The translations under genes were made by a program, and so were the position numbers. This document shows, one piece after another, positions 15,292 through 24,502 of a DNA stretch of 55,391 nucleotides. This DNA is from Fidelibacterota bacterium (GTDB taxonomy: Bacteria; Fidelibacterota; Fidelibacteria; Fidelibacterales; Fidelibacteraceae), in contig JAQUPD010000010.1 in assembly GCA_028716785.1 (NCBI GenBank), forward strand, positions 1 through 55,391, read 5' to 3'. The notes under the pieces were generated by a model. The model searched no databases, was not told the DNA's origin, and worked only from the letters and a program-made list of their open reading frames with translations. The first letter of the stretch is position 1. Each line of letters begins with the position of its first letter.

Positions 15292-18207
15292 CTATTTTAA
15301 CAGAGCTGGTTTAATGATGTATGTTTTTTCTTTTCCTGCTCCCTGAACAGTAATTTTTGCAAGATAAACACCGGAGTCTAATTTACGGACATCCCATGGA
15401 ATTTCATTCCACTGCTGTTGAATGGGTGTCTGCTTGAGATGTTCCACAAATTTCCCCTGCAAATCATAAATTTTAATATCAACAAATTCTGCTGTAATAG
15501 CAAAATATCGAAAAAATGTTTTTTCATCAGAAACAGGATTTGGGTAATTATATATTATGTTATTTGCAATTAATTCCTCTGCCAAATATTCCGACGGGAG
15601 TGAAATTTTTTGAATACTTCGAGAGCCCCATATATCGCCGTTGGTATATGCCCAATGGAGAGAATCACCATCCACCATAATGCGGTCGCTTTCAGACATT
15701 ATTGCAACGCCTTGAGGATAGAGGGCGAGGAAAAATGTAATGGGCTGTGGGGTTAAGGTAAAGGATTGTTCCAGGGATCCTGTTTTATCAAAAATATCTA
15801 TCCGCCCGTTTTCTTGGATTCCTACAATGCGAAGCTGATCCTCTTTAAAAAATATTCGCAACGTTTCATAGTCCTTCTTTACAGGGAAACCATTCCAGGG
15901 ATGACCATCACTATCTGTTAAAACAAGATGCTTTCTATTACCTTTTTTACCCAATATCAATAAATCAGGTCCCTGCGTTTCAGGCAAGTCAAGGGGGATA
16001 ATTTCTTCAATGATTAAATCCTGTTGATAGGCATAGGAATTGATAAGCTTTTTGTTCGTGACGTCGTAAAAATAAAATCCTCCTTGTTCTGCATCCGTTA
16101 TAAGCAAGTAATTATCATACGAAACGAGAGTTCCACCAAAAAATGGTAATTGTTCTACATGATTTTCATCGAAAAAGTTTAATAGAGATCCCATGAGGAT
16201 AACCAGGGACTCATCATAAACAGTAGGCTTAGGAATCCCAGGGGAAGGTCCGGACATTAAAAAATGATCTTTATCTATGTTATAGATAATAAATCCAGAT
16301 GGTTTTAAGGGCAAGAAGAGTTGATTCCCCTGCAGTAATAGGTCATTAAGAGTAATTTCATGTGTCAATGAGTGAGATTTTATTAAAGTTGCCCCGAAAG
16401 GATTTTGCAAAATGTCATAGTGTTTAATAACACTTTCTGTTTCTGTGGAATAAATAAGAATCAATGTATTTTCGTATGGAATTATTTGAGTTTTTTCGGC
16501 TTTTATATCATTTATATCGATAGTTGTAAGATAAACAAAGCCAGTATCTTTCAGACAAACAAGATAATTTTCTTTCAACCCATAGGGGATGGAGGTATCA
16601 AAGAGATTAAAATTCCAGATGCCATAAGCTGTAAAACCAGGATAGTAATCGGGTCGATCTTTTAGAAAGTCTAAAGTAAATGACGCAGAATCAGGGGTAA
16701 AAGAAAAATTTTGAAGCCTTAATCCTGTTTCTATGTTAGAAAAACTCCGAGTATTTGGGTGTGTGCGATCTGAAAATTCAATATCTCTTAACAAATAAAG
16801 ATGTTTATTGTTGTCAAAAAACCCCGGATTTTTCGAAAACCACATATCCCATTTCCATCCCTGATTTACGGGTCCACTGGTGAGGCCATAATTTTTTCCA
16901 ATATCGTATCCTCCATCTGCTTCTTCAAGACGGAGAAGAGGAATTGCCTGTCCATTGGGATTTTCTGGAAATTCAAACAAGGTTTTTTCAGGATCGTAAA
17001 CATGCCAAATGAGTAATCCTGTCCCGGGGAGGGTAATATCATAATTATCAACAGATTCTAAGACTCCTGTTTCAGGATTAAGGGTATAAGATATCAATCC
17101 TCTTTTTTGGACCCATTCCAAGGCATCCAAATAAGTGTAAAAGCGCTCAGATTCAGGGACAGTATCACTTTGATGTATTTGATAAAGAGAATCTAAATTG
17201 TAACCAGCATTTTTTCGGTATTCTACCAGAAAATATTCCCGGCTGCTGATAGGAATTTTAAGAATTTCTTCAGGAAGCAAAGAATAGCGACTTGATTTAT
17301 TAGCCAAACGAGGGGATTGAACATTCATGATCATACGTTCAAAGGCTGAAGGTTGGATTGGTAGTAATCCATTACCATTGTTAGATCCATGATCCATAAG
17401 CCCAAAAATGCCTACGCCAGACTTACCTGTTTCTGTATTATAAAGTGGAGGAAGTCCTAATAAAAAGCCAGACATTAAAATTTCTGTTCCGTTTAAAGCA
17501 ATATTTAGTCCTAATTGATTTTGCATTTCGGGCAAGACAATGCCTCGTTTTACCCCGAGGGATTGGATAAAAGAATATTCATCCAGAGACAAGTATGTTG
17601 AGAGAAAGTGTTCATCAAAATAAAAGGAGGGGATGTCATAAGGCGTTGAATCGTAGATATCAGAAAAATCAAAATCTTGACCTACACCTGCATGATAAAT
17701 AATTATTGTTTCTGTTAAAGAGAGAACATCATATTCCTCATACAGCATTCTAACGCTTTGATAAACCATTTTAGCAAGGCGGGAATCAATACTGTCGGGA
17801 GTATTGGCTGGATAATAATAACGAATTTCATGAGGAAGTTTTATGGTTTCATCACCCTGGGGTAAAAGACATGAGGCACTGGTATCAATAATAACCGTAT
17901 TTTTTGTCACGTTTCGCCAGTAATTGCTGATGGCTTTTAAGTGGGAATGAAAATAGGATGTATTGTGGGGGGGAGGATCCAGGAGATATTCATCATTTGC
18001 ATCTTCCCAAGATTGAAGAAAAAGGCCATCTCCTGTTGTTACGGGTGAATTATCCTCCTGAAATTCAACTAAAAGAATATTCCAATACAGCTCTTGCTGT
18101 GTAGGTTGTTCTAAGTACATTGGTGTTCGCAGGGGAAGGGCATATACCATGGTATAAAAAGTGGCGATTCCTATCGCCCCTTTAATAGATAAATATCTAA
18201 TTTTCAT
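15292..18207 (-). CDS. M6-peptidase-like T9SS cargo protein lacking HExxH
   Basis: A 971-residue exported protein. The N-terminal 300 residues follow the M6 (immune inhibitor A-like) layout: ILLVEFQEDNSPVTTGDG, FHSHLKAISNYW, an IIIYHAGVGQDF landmark and LGLPPLYNTETGKSGVGIFGLMDHG. Where active members have HEFGH just before LGLP, this protein reads NGTEILMSGFL (about 239-249), so the zinc site is missing. The middle is repetitive beta structure. The last about 85 residues (YNYPNPV, IKIYDLQGKFV, LDSGVYLAKI) form a type A T9SS sorting domain. The ATG at 18207, 8 bases past the porV stop, begins a plausible signal peptide; an upstream TTG at 18228 is the alternative. Confidence 0.78.
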   Translation of the reverse strand: MKIRYLSIKGAIGIATFYTMVYALPLRTPMYLEQPTQQELYWNILLVEFQEDNSPVTTGDGLFLQSWEDANDEYLLDPPPHNTSYFHSHLKAISNYWRNVTKNTVIIDTSASCLLPQGDETIKLPHEIRYYYPANTPDSIDSRLAKMVYQSVRMLYEEYDVLSLTETIIIYHAGVGQDFDFSDIYDSTPYDIPSFYFDEHFLSTYLSLDEYSFIQSLGVKRGIVLPEMQNQLGLNIALNGTEILMSGFLLGLPPLYNTETGKSGVGIFGLMDHGSNNGNGLLPIQPSAFERMIMNVQSPRLANKSSRYSLLPEEILKIPISSREYFLVEYRKNAGYNLDSLYQIHQSDTVPESERFYTYLDALEWVQKRGLISYTLNPETGVLESVDNYDITLPGTGLLIWHVYDPEKTLFEFPENPNGQAIPLLRLEEADGGYDIGKNYGLTSGPVNQGWKWDMWFSKNPGFFDNNKHLYLLRDIEFSDRTHPNTRSFSNIETGLRLQNFSFTPDSASFTLDFLKDRPDYYPGFTAYGIWNFNLFDTSIPYGLKENYLVCLKDTGFVYLTTIDINDIKAEKTQIIPYENTLILIYSTETESVIKHYDILQNPFGATLIKSHSLTHEITLNDLLLQGNQLFLPLKPSGFIIYNIDKDHFLMSGPSPGIPKPTVYDESLVILMGSLLNFFDENHVEQLPFFGGTLVSYDNYLLITDAEQGGFYFYDVTNKKLINSYAYQQDLIIEEIIPLDLPETQGPDLLILGKKGNRKHLVLTDSDGHPWNGFPVKKDYETLRIFFKEDQLRIVGIQENGRIDIFDKTGSLEQSFTLTPQPITFFLALYPQGVAIMSESDRIMVDGDSLHWAYTNGDIWGSRSIQKISLPSEYLAEELIANNIIYNYPNPVSDEKTFFRYFAITAEFVDIKIYDLQGKFVEHLKQTPIQQQWNEIPWDVRKLDSGVYLAKITVQGAGKEKTYIIKPALLK

Positions 18208-18214
18208 AAGGATA

Positions 18215-19561
18215 TTAATTTTTTCCAAAACAATATCGTAAGCTAATACGCATGGTATTTGTTAAGGGATGATTTTTTTCCCCTCCTGTATAGCCAAAAT
18301 CGAAACCAATGTTGTGATACATAAGGCCAAAACCTGCGGTTGGATTAAAAATTTTACCTGCTTGATCGTAAATATAGCCAGCCCTTAGAAAGATCATATT
18401 GTTATAAGCATATTCAGCGCCAATATTAAAAATTATTTTTTCGATTTCATTTTTAAAGCTTCCATCATTTTTTGAACCGATTTCTTTTTTCACCATTACT
18501 TTATTAGGAGATCCTCCATAAATGCCCCAGCCTACGAGTTCTTCACCTGTTTCAGGATGATAGCTTACTGCTAAATTTCCATTTTCATCATAATCTCCCC
18601 CAACTACAGGTTCACCATATTCATTATATCCTCCTTGCCGATTTCCTTCAGCATCGTAACCACCAATGAAGCCATCACCAGAATAATCAATATCTCCCTT
18701 ATATTTCCAATCATTATACCAGGAAGTGATAAGTGCCTTATACCAAGGATCAGCATAGGGTTCTTCTTTGGTATCCTTATCAATCACAAGATTCCCATTT
18801 CTATCCATTGCTGGATAACTGGCAACTAACAGTTTATTGGCATCAAAAACGACCGAGAATTTATTATGTTCTTTATCAAGAAACTTCAAATTGACTCCCA
18901 ATTTCATATTTGTGGGCATGGGATCTGCTTGAGCAACATCAATAAAAGCGACCTTAGGTCCAACATTTGAGAGATTTATTCCAAAATCCATTTTATTCCA
19001 GAGCAGTCCTTGATACAAATATCCAAAATCGAAAGCAAAACTTGTTGAGGAACCCTTTCCTTTTTCCTGGATAGTCCCAAAGGGACTTAACATCTGATAG
19101 ACAATTTTTGCGTTGACACCAAACGCTTGATTTTGGGATATTTTTGTCCCATAAGAAACCGTTACTGCTGTCAAATAGGAGACAAATGTTCCAAGGTCAT
19201 TTCCACTTTCATCCCGTCGTTCTTGTTCGCCAAGATTTAGATAAATCACATGTCCACCAACAGTTCCAAATCCTGGAATTCTATATCCAGTAGTTAAAAA
19301 ATTATAATACATGTCATCCACGAGATTGGGGAGCCATTTTACATACATAAGTCCGACTTCGTTTATATCCATAAAGGCCAATCCTGCAGGGTTCCAATAA
19401 GAGGAATACGCATCTTTTGTATTAGCCACTTGGGCTTCTCCCATGGCTTCAGCACGGGCCCCCGGTGCAATAAGAAGAAAGACAGCCCCTGCATCTCCTT
19501 GAGCCCAGAGTGATCCTGATAATAAGATAAATACCAGAAATAATGTGAATTTTTTAACCAT
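18215..19561 (-). CDS. PorV/PorQ-family outer-membrane protein with an inserted repeat loop
   Basis: A 448-residue outer-membrane beta-barrel protein. After a signal peptide ending near WAQ, it has the family's first-strand motif (GAVFLLIAPGARAEAMGEAQVAN ... YWNPAGLA) and ends on an aromatic strand (ISLRYCFGKN). PorV-type proteins act in T9SS, carrying cargo to the attachment machinery; the sorting-domain protein encoded directly downstream fits that. Residues about 251-350 form an unusual Asp/Gly-rich insertion with repeated GYDAEGNRQG-like units and one EF-hand-like DIDYSGDGFIG. The start follows AAGGAG. This is the first gene of the ten-gene minus-strand run that ends at ftsX. Confidence 0.82.
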   Translation of the reverse strand: MVKKFTLFLVFILLSGSLWAQGDAGAVFLLIAPGARAEAMGEAQVANTKDAYSSYWNPAGLAFMDINEVGLMYVKWLPNLVDDMYYNFLTTGYRIPGFGTVGGHVIYLNLGEQERRDESGNDLGTFVSYLTAVTVSYGTKISQNQAFGVNAKIVYQMLSPFGTIQEKGKGSSTSFAFDFGYLYQGLLWNKMDFGINLSNVGPKVAFIDVAQADPMPTNMKLGVNLKFLDKEHNKFSVVFDANKLLVASYPAMDRNGNLVIDKDTKEEPYADPWYKALITSWYNDWKYKGDIDYSGDGFIGGYDAEGNRQGGYNEYGEPVVGGDYDENGNLAVSYHPETGEELVGWGIYGGSPNKVMVKKEIGSKNDGSFKNEIEKIIFNIGAEYAYNNMIFLRAGYIYDQAGKIFNPTAGFGLMYHNIGFDFGYTGGEKNHPLTNTMRISLRYCFGKN

Positions 19562-19585
19562 ACTTTTAAGTCTCCTTCAAAAATA

Positions 19586-19672
19586 CCGAACGACAACATA
19601 CCGTTCGGCCTTATTGTTCGTTCAAAGGACATATTTGCTAAGTCACTTTTTCAAATAATCCTTTAACGAACG
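19586..19672 (-). promoter_or_regulatory. Two-hairpin, attenuator-like leader of the porV operon
   Basis: Read on the minus strand, four segments occur in order: CGTTCGTTAAAGG (19672-19660), CCTTTGAACGAAC (19628-19616), CCGAACG (19608-19602) and CGTTCGG (19592-19586). Segments 1:2 and 3:4 form hairpins; 3:4 is followed by TATTTTTG and then the ribosome binding site of the porV-like gene. Because segments 1 and 4 share CGTTCG and segments 2 and 3 share GAACG, alternative pairing (1:3, 2:4) is possible. That is the geometry of a conditional terminator, but no leader peptide or known riboswitch is recognised. Confidence 0.45.
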
Positions 19673-19787
19673 CTTCTTATGGTCACCTCTCGATATTTTG
19701 TTTTAGTAAGTTAATAAGCCTGAATTTATAAAGTCAATAATTCTATAACTTTCTCTTTTACGTTAGAATGAATTTACGGTTCCACTT

Positions 19788-20243
19788 TCATGTATCTTCT
19801 TCCAAAACCTTAATTTCTTTCTTAAACTCCGTGACATCTTGGAACTCATGATATACTGAGGCAAAGCGGATATAAGCAACTTTATCAATTTGTCGTAGCC
19901 GTTGGATAACTTCTTCACCGATAAAAGATGATTTCACTTCAGAAATTCCCATCTGTTCAATTTTTTGTTCAATTTCATAGGCAATATTTTGAATTGTTTT
20001 TAAAGAAACAGGGCGTTTTGTGCAGGAAAGTTGAATACTATGAATTAATTTTTCCCGATTAAATTCTTCTCGCGTTCCATTAGATTTTATCACAAGCACT
20101 TGACTCAAGGCAATATATTCATACGTTGTAAAACGATACCCGCACGAAGGGCACTCTCGTCGACGACGAATGCCGATTTCTTTTGTTAGAGGTCGGCTAT
20201 CAATTACCCGAGTATCGGGCTGATTACATTGTGGACATTTCAT
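19788..20243 (-). CDS. nrdR: Ribonucleotide reductase repressor NrdR
   Basis: A 151-residue NrdR: a zinc ribbon with C3, C6, C31 and C34 and the diagnostic basic stretch [19 protein letters not shown], followed by an ATP-cone domain ([20 protein letters not shown] ... [13 protein letters not shown]). NrdR senses ATP/dATP and represses ribonucleotide reductase genes. None of its usual targets are in this window. Its start overlaps the glyA stop by 4 bp, so it is co-transcribed with glyA and rpiB. Confidence 0.96.
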   Translation of the reverse strand: MKCPQCNQPDTRVIDSRPLTKEIGIRRRRECPSCGYRFTTYEYIALSQVLVIKSNGTREEFNREKLIHSIQLSCTKRPVSLKTIQNIAYEIEQKIEQMGISEVKSSFIGEEVIQRLRQIDKVAYIRFASVYHEFQDVTEFKKEIKVLEEDT

Positions 20244-21553
20244 TGGATATATTTGTTTAGCAAGTCTGCATAAAGGGGAAATTGATCGGTAAGAGCTTCA
20301 ACATCTTTACGGACTGCCAGAAGATTTTTTTCGTTTACTGGGTCTGTAATAACACGATTTATAAAATGAGCAATTTGTTCCATTTCTGGTTCTTTAAATC
20401 CACGGGTTGTTAAAGCAGGTGTCCCTATTCGAATGCCGCTTGTCACAAAAGGACTTTTGGTATCAAAGGGGACCATATTTTTATTGACTGTTATACCTGC
20501 TTTTTCCAGGGCTTTTTCTGCACTTTTTCCCGTGATATTTTTATTTCTAAGATCTATAAGAATCAGATGATTATCAGTTCCCCCGGAAACAAGATCGAAA
20601 TCCATTCTTAGCAAAGCATCTGCAAGGATTTTTGCATTTTTAATGATTTGTTTACAATAGATTTTAAATTCTGGTTTTAAAGCTTCACCCAAAGCAACAG
20701 CTTTTGCAGCAATTATGTGCATAAGCGGTCCACCTTGTATGCCGGGCATTACGGTTGAATCCAGAATTTCAGACATCATTTTTACACGGCCGCTTTTTGA
20801 AGCTGTTATTCCAAAGGGATTTTCGCGATCTTTGCCCACAAGAATCATTCCTCCCCGAGGTCCACGGAGTGTTTTGTGTGTAGTTGTTGTTACAACATCA
20901 GACCATGGAATGGGATCCGGATGAAGCCCCGCAGCAATCAATCCAGCCGGATGAGCAATATCAGCCATTACATAAGCACCTACTTCATCAGCAATTTCCC
21001 GAAAGCGGACAAAATCATAAAAACGAGGATAGGCGCTCGCGCCAACAATAATGAGTTTCGGTTTATATTCTCGTGCTTTATGAAGGACCTCATCGTAATC
21101 AATACGACCTGTATCGGGTTTAACACCATAGCTTACAATATGATAGAATTTTCCAGAGAAATTTACTGGACTTCCATGAGTTAAATGACCGCCATGAGAT
21201 AAATTCATGCCTAAAACAGTATCTCCTGGATTGCAATAGGTAAAATATGCAGCCATATTGGCTTGACTTCCTGAATGAGGCTGGACATTAGCATATTCTG
21301 CATTAAAAAGTTCTTTTGCTCGTTCTTTTGCTAAGTTTTCAATGGCATCAACATATTCACATCCACCATAATAACGATGTCCAGGATAACCTTCTGCATA
21401 TTTATTGGTCATTACATTTGCGGCAGTTTCTAATACAGCTTGACTTACAAAATTTTCAGAAGCAATCATTTCTAATGTTTTATGTTGTCTTTCAATTTCA
21501 TGACAAATCATTTGGAAGACGTCGGGATCTTGATTTTTTAAAGTATAAAACAT
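20240..21553 (-). CDS. glyA: Serine hydroxymethyltransferase
   Basis: A 437-residue PLP enzyme that interconverts serine and glycine while charging tetrahydrofolate with a one-carbon unit. Diagnostic segments are [52 protein letters not shown] and the Schiff-base lysine motif [16 protein letters not shown], then [13 protein letters not shown]. The length is slightly above the usual 415-420. It overlaps nrdR by 4 bp and begins one base after the rpiB gene. Confidence 0.97.
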   Translation of the reverse strand: MFYTLKNQDPDVFQMICHEIERQHKTLEMIASENFVSQAVLETAANVMTNKYAEGYPGHRYYGGCEYVDAIENLAKERAKELFNAEYANVQPHSGSQANMAAYFTYCNPGDTVLGMNLSHGGHLTHGSPVNFSGKFYHIVSYGVKPDTGRIDYDEVLHKAREYKPKLIIVGASAYPRFYDFVRFREIADEVGAYVMADIAHPAGLIAAGLHPDPIPWSDVVTTTTHKTLRGPRGGMILVGKDRENPFGITASKSGRVKMMSEILDSTVMPGIQGGPLMHIIAAKAVALGEALKPEFKIYCKQIIKNAKILADALLRMDFDLVSGGTDNHLILIDLRNKNITGKSAEKALEKAGITVNKNMVPFDTKSPFVTSGIRIGTPALTTRGFKEPEMEQIAHFINRVITDPVNEKNLLAVRKDVEALTDQFPLYADLLNKYIQ

Positions 21554-21554
21554 G

Positions 21555-22019
21555 TCAACATCCTGTAAGTAAATGAATTTTTTCTACTCGCCGTTGATGT
21601 CGCCCTCCATCAAAGGGAGTCGAAAACCATACATCAATCATCTTTTTTATTTCTTCAAAGGTGGAAATCCGAGCTCCTAACGCTAATACATTTGCATCGT
21701 TATGACGTCGTGCCATTTCAACATGGTAAGGAGAAGTACATAATGCCGCGCGAATACCAGGTACCTTATTTGCCGTAATGCTCACTCCAATGCCTGTTCC
21801 GCAAAAAACAATTCCGCAAGCGCCGGGTGTTTCACGAACACGCTGGGCAACCTTAATAGCATAATCTGGGTAATCAACAGGTTTTTCAGAATCTGTTCCC
21901 AAATCTTCTATCTGATACTCTAAGGAGCGTATATAATCACAGGTTTTTTGTTTTGCCCAAAAACCCGCATGATCAGATCCTATAAACACTATTGTATTTT
22001 GACGGTTCGTGTAATCCAC
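21555..22019 (-). CDS. rpiB: Ribose-5-phosphate isomerase B
   Basis: A 154-residue RpiB/LacAB-type sugar isomerase that interconverts ribose 5-phosphate and ribulose 5-phosphate. Family segments are [21 protein letters not shown], a Cys/GTGIG active-site motif ([24 protein letters not shown]) and [18 protein letters not shown] at 22019 with an AAGGG upstream gives a short extra N-terminus and a 31-bp overlap with the TPR gene. A GTG at 21989, which shares one base with that gene's stop (TAGTG), gives the more typical start [10 protein letters not shown] keep the longer form without certainty. Confidence 0.92.
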   Translation of the reverse strand: MDYTNRQNTIVFIGSDHAGFWAKQKTCDYIRSLEYQIEDLGTDSEKPVDYPDYAIKVAQRVRETPGACGIVFCGTGIGVSITANKVPGIRAALCTSPYHVEMARRHNDANVLALGARISTFEEIKKMIDVWFSTPFDGGRHQRRVEKIHLLTGC

Positions 22020-23263
22020 GAATACCCTTCTCCTACTGGTCTAAATTCGTTAGGTCCAACTTTATTAGCATCTGTTGCAAGAAAATAATCGGATTGACCT
22101 GTAATTATTAGCTTATTCTTTTCGAGGAAGTCAATCTTAGGGCGGACAGCGGTATTACCTTGTGCCAAAGCTTCTTTAAAATCTTCATAGGCCATATGAT
22201 AGACAAGTTTATCATTTAAATTAAGAATAACAGTGTTTGCTTGAGCAATTGCCAAATACACTTCACCTCTTTCTGCAAGGGCACGACCATTATGTGGGGG
22301 AATTTCCACAGCTTTGTTAGCATATTCAAGGGCTTTGGGGTACTCTCCCATTTCACGATAAAGACTAGAAATTTTAATTAAAATTTCTTGGTCATTGGGA
22401 TACCGTTTTAAAAGATCTTCATAAGTTTGAACTGCCTTTTGTCTTTGTCCCATGTTCACATAAGCTTCTGCAAGCATTTGAGTGAGTTCTTTATTGGTCG
22501 CATTATATTTTAAGGCATCTTCAAGGACGGAAATGGCTTTTTCATAGTTCCTGTTATTCATTAACCGTTTTGCATATTGGTAAGCGTATTGAGCATTGGA
22601 TTTATCCGATTCAAAATTTTTAGCATATAGCTCAATAGGGTCAACGCCTTTAGCTTCATAGGCAGCAATAAGTGATAATTCCGCTTTTTTGTTATCGGGT
22701 TCAATTTGTAAGATTTCCTTTAGCAAATTAATTTGTTCATCATAGTTACCTGCTTTAAAATGAAGATCTGCAAGTTCAAACATATACTCAGGATTACCAG
22801 GATATAAATTGTTAATCTGTGTCCACGCTTCTATTGATTTTTTCAAATCTCCACGGTTGTAATAAGCCTTCAATTGCAACATGTGTATATCCGTTGGTCG
22901 ATAGATTAATCCTTCTTCTATTGCCCAAGCTGCTGAATCTGGTTGATTATTTTTGTAATAACAATGAGCAAGATCTTTAAACAAAATATCGGCGAAATCT
23001 TCAGCACACCCAAGAACAATCACATCCTTGTAATTGCTAATGGCAGCAGTCCAGTTTTCCTGAATTTTGTACTGATCTGCATTGCTCATCTTAAAAAGAC
23101 AACGATTATAGTTTGATTTTCGGATTGAATCCCGTTTTGCTCGTTGAATAACAGCAAGTTCTTCCGGAGACATTTGCTCTTGTGGGGCACAATTTGTTAA
23201 AAATATGACACCCAACAAGAAAGATATTCCGAAAATGGCAATGTGGCTTTGATATTTTTTCAT
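21989..23263 (-). CDS. TPR-repeat lipoprotein
   Basis: A 424-residue exported TPR protein. The N-terminus has a basic start, a hydrophobic segment and a possible lipobox FLTN-C25, atypical in having Asn before the Cys. At least six TPR units follow (EDFADILFKDLAHCYYKNNQPDSAA, YNRGDLKKSIEAW, LADLHFKAGNYDEQI, LAEAYVNMGQRQKAVQTYEDLLKRYP, ISSLYREMGEYPKALEYANKAVEIPP). It is a protein-interaction scaffold, probably at the inner face of the outer membrane. The partner is unknown; the neighbouring barrel protein is the nearest candidate. Confidence 0.75.
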   Translation of the reverse strand: MKKYQSHIAIFGISFLLGVIFLTNCAPQEQMSPEELAVIQRAKRDSIRKSNYNRCLFKMSNADQYKIQENWTAAISNYKDVIVLGCAEDFADILFKDLAHCYYKNNQPDSAAWAIEEGLIYRPTDIHMLQLKAYYNRGDLKKSIEAWTQINNLYPGNPEYMFELADLHFKAGNYDEQINLLKEILQIEPDNKKAELSLIAAYEAKGVDPIELYAKNFESDKSNAQYAYQYAKRLMNNRNYEKAISVLEDALKYNATNKELTQMLAEAYVNMGQRQKAVQTYEDLLKRYPNDQEILIKISSLYREMGEYPKALEYANKAVEIPPHNGRALAERGEVYLAIAQANTVILNLNDKLVYHMAYEDFKEALAQGNTAVRPKIDFLEKNKLIITGQSDYFLATDANKVGPNEFRPVGEGYSWITRTVKIQ

Positions 23264-23286
23264 TTTTTCTTAACTCCTCATTTCTA

Positions 23287-24492
23287 TTAGCGATATTTAC
23301 CTCGTGTGTTAAACCATCTTTCAAGAGAGTTTATTGAAATTTTTAATTGAAAAAAAGTCTCATTCAATTCAATATTATTATAAATAACACCGGAATTTAA
23401 ACCATAATGAAAGCCAACATCAACACGGTTTTTAAAATTGTTAAAAGGAATTCCTATGCCGGCACTCATTCCATAGCTTTCATACCCTGTACTTAGACCA
23501 TTTTTTTCATAAAAAAGTCCTGCCCTGTAGGTAAGACTTTCGAAAAAGGGTACAAAGAGTCCAACAGCACCTCGTCTTTCATAGCCTAATGAGAGATAAT
23601 GTGAAACAGATTCTGCATAATCAACATTGATTGGATTAAATTTTTTTAATAATGAGACATCTTGCATTTTCAAAAATTTATAATCTGTCACGATATAATG
23701 ACGCTGACCAAATTTACAGGTAGCACCTACTGCAAACTCCTGAGGAAGAATAATATCATGGGTAAACGTTGTATCATCAGGATTATTGTAAAGGTAATTA
23801 TTATAGCTATCGTAGTGTAATGTTTTATATTTCATGGTATAAGGGTAGGAATAGGTAAAGGCAAAAGAAAGGTTTTTTTGTTGCCATGCCGTGCCTAAGG
23901 TTATTCTACGACCATCGATTCCCTTTGAATAATAGCGTTCTGAGGTATAATAATTCTCATTGGTAAAACGAATTTGATTACTCAAAAGATAGCTTCCTGC
24001 AAGCATTTCAAAAGAGATTCCCGCAAAAAAACGGGGTGTAATTGCATATCCAAATCCAAGGGATATATCATAAATATCACCTGATGATTTAATGATTTCA
24101 GTAATGTAAGACGTTTTTATTTGATATTCTGCATGTGCCGTTGAAAGAGGATTAATTCCTAACTGAAAGCCACCCTTTTTCCTAATCGGAATTATAAGAT
24201 TTGCATAATTAAAGCGAATTGTGGATTCATTGAAACCATAATCTGAAATATAAGAAAAACGACCATTAAGACCGGCTTCTAATTCAGTGAATTGAATATG
24301 AGCAAGAAGAGCAGGATTAGAAGTGCTTGTTAAGGTGTCGGTATAGGCAATGGATGTTCCCCCTCGACCAAAGGAAGCAGCAGAATTGTTTATCCCATAC
24401 GATCCTGTTCCATATAGTTCAAAAATTCCCCCATATAATCCTGAAAAAAGACTTAATAAAAAAATAAATCGTGATGTCTTAAAATGTATCAT
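23287..24492 (-). CDS. Outer-membrane beta-barrel protein (PorV/FadL-like)
   Basis: A 401-residue protein with a signal peptide (hydrophobic stretch ending at LYGG) and alternating amphipathic strands rich in Tyr, Phe and Gly to the end. Near the N-terminus, SAASFGRGGTSIAY and a following NPALLAH resemble the GxA/NPA start of FadL/PorV-type barrels. Later strands include FFAGISFEMLAG and FAVGATCKFGQRHYIVTDYKF. A hydrophobic-ligand channel or structural porin is possible; the sequence does not decide. It lies between two lipoprotein genes. Confidence 0.65.
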   Translation of the reverse strand: MIHFKTSRFIFLLSLFSGLYGGIFELYGTGSYGINNSAASFGRGGTSIAYTDTLTSTSNPALLAHIQFTELEAGLNGRFSYISDYGFNESTIRFNYANLIIPIRKKGGFQLGINPLSTAHAEYQIKTSYITEIIKSSGDIYDISLGFGYAITPRFFAGISFEMLAGSYLLSNQIRFTNENYYTSERYYSKGIDGRRITLGTAWQQKNLSFAFTYSYPYTMKYKTLHYDSYNNYLYNNPDDTTFTHDIILPQEFAVGATCKFGQRHYIVTDYKFLKMQDVSLLKKFNPINVDYAESVSHYLSLGYERRGAVGLFVPFFESLTYRAGLFYEKNGLSTGYESYGMSAGIGIPFNNFKNRVDVGFHYGLNSGVIYNNIELNETFFQLKISINSLERWFNTRGKYR

Positions 24493-24502
24493 AAATCTCC
24501 CA

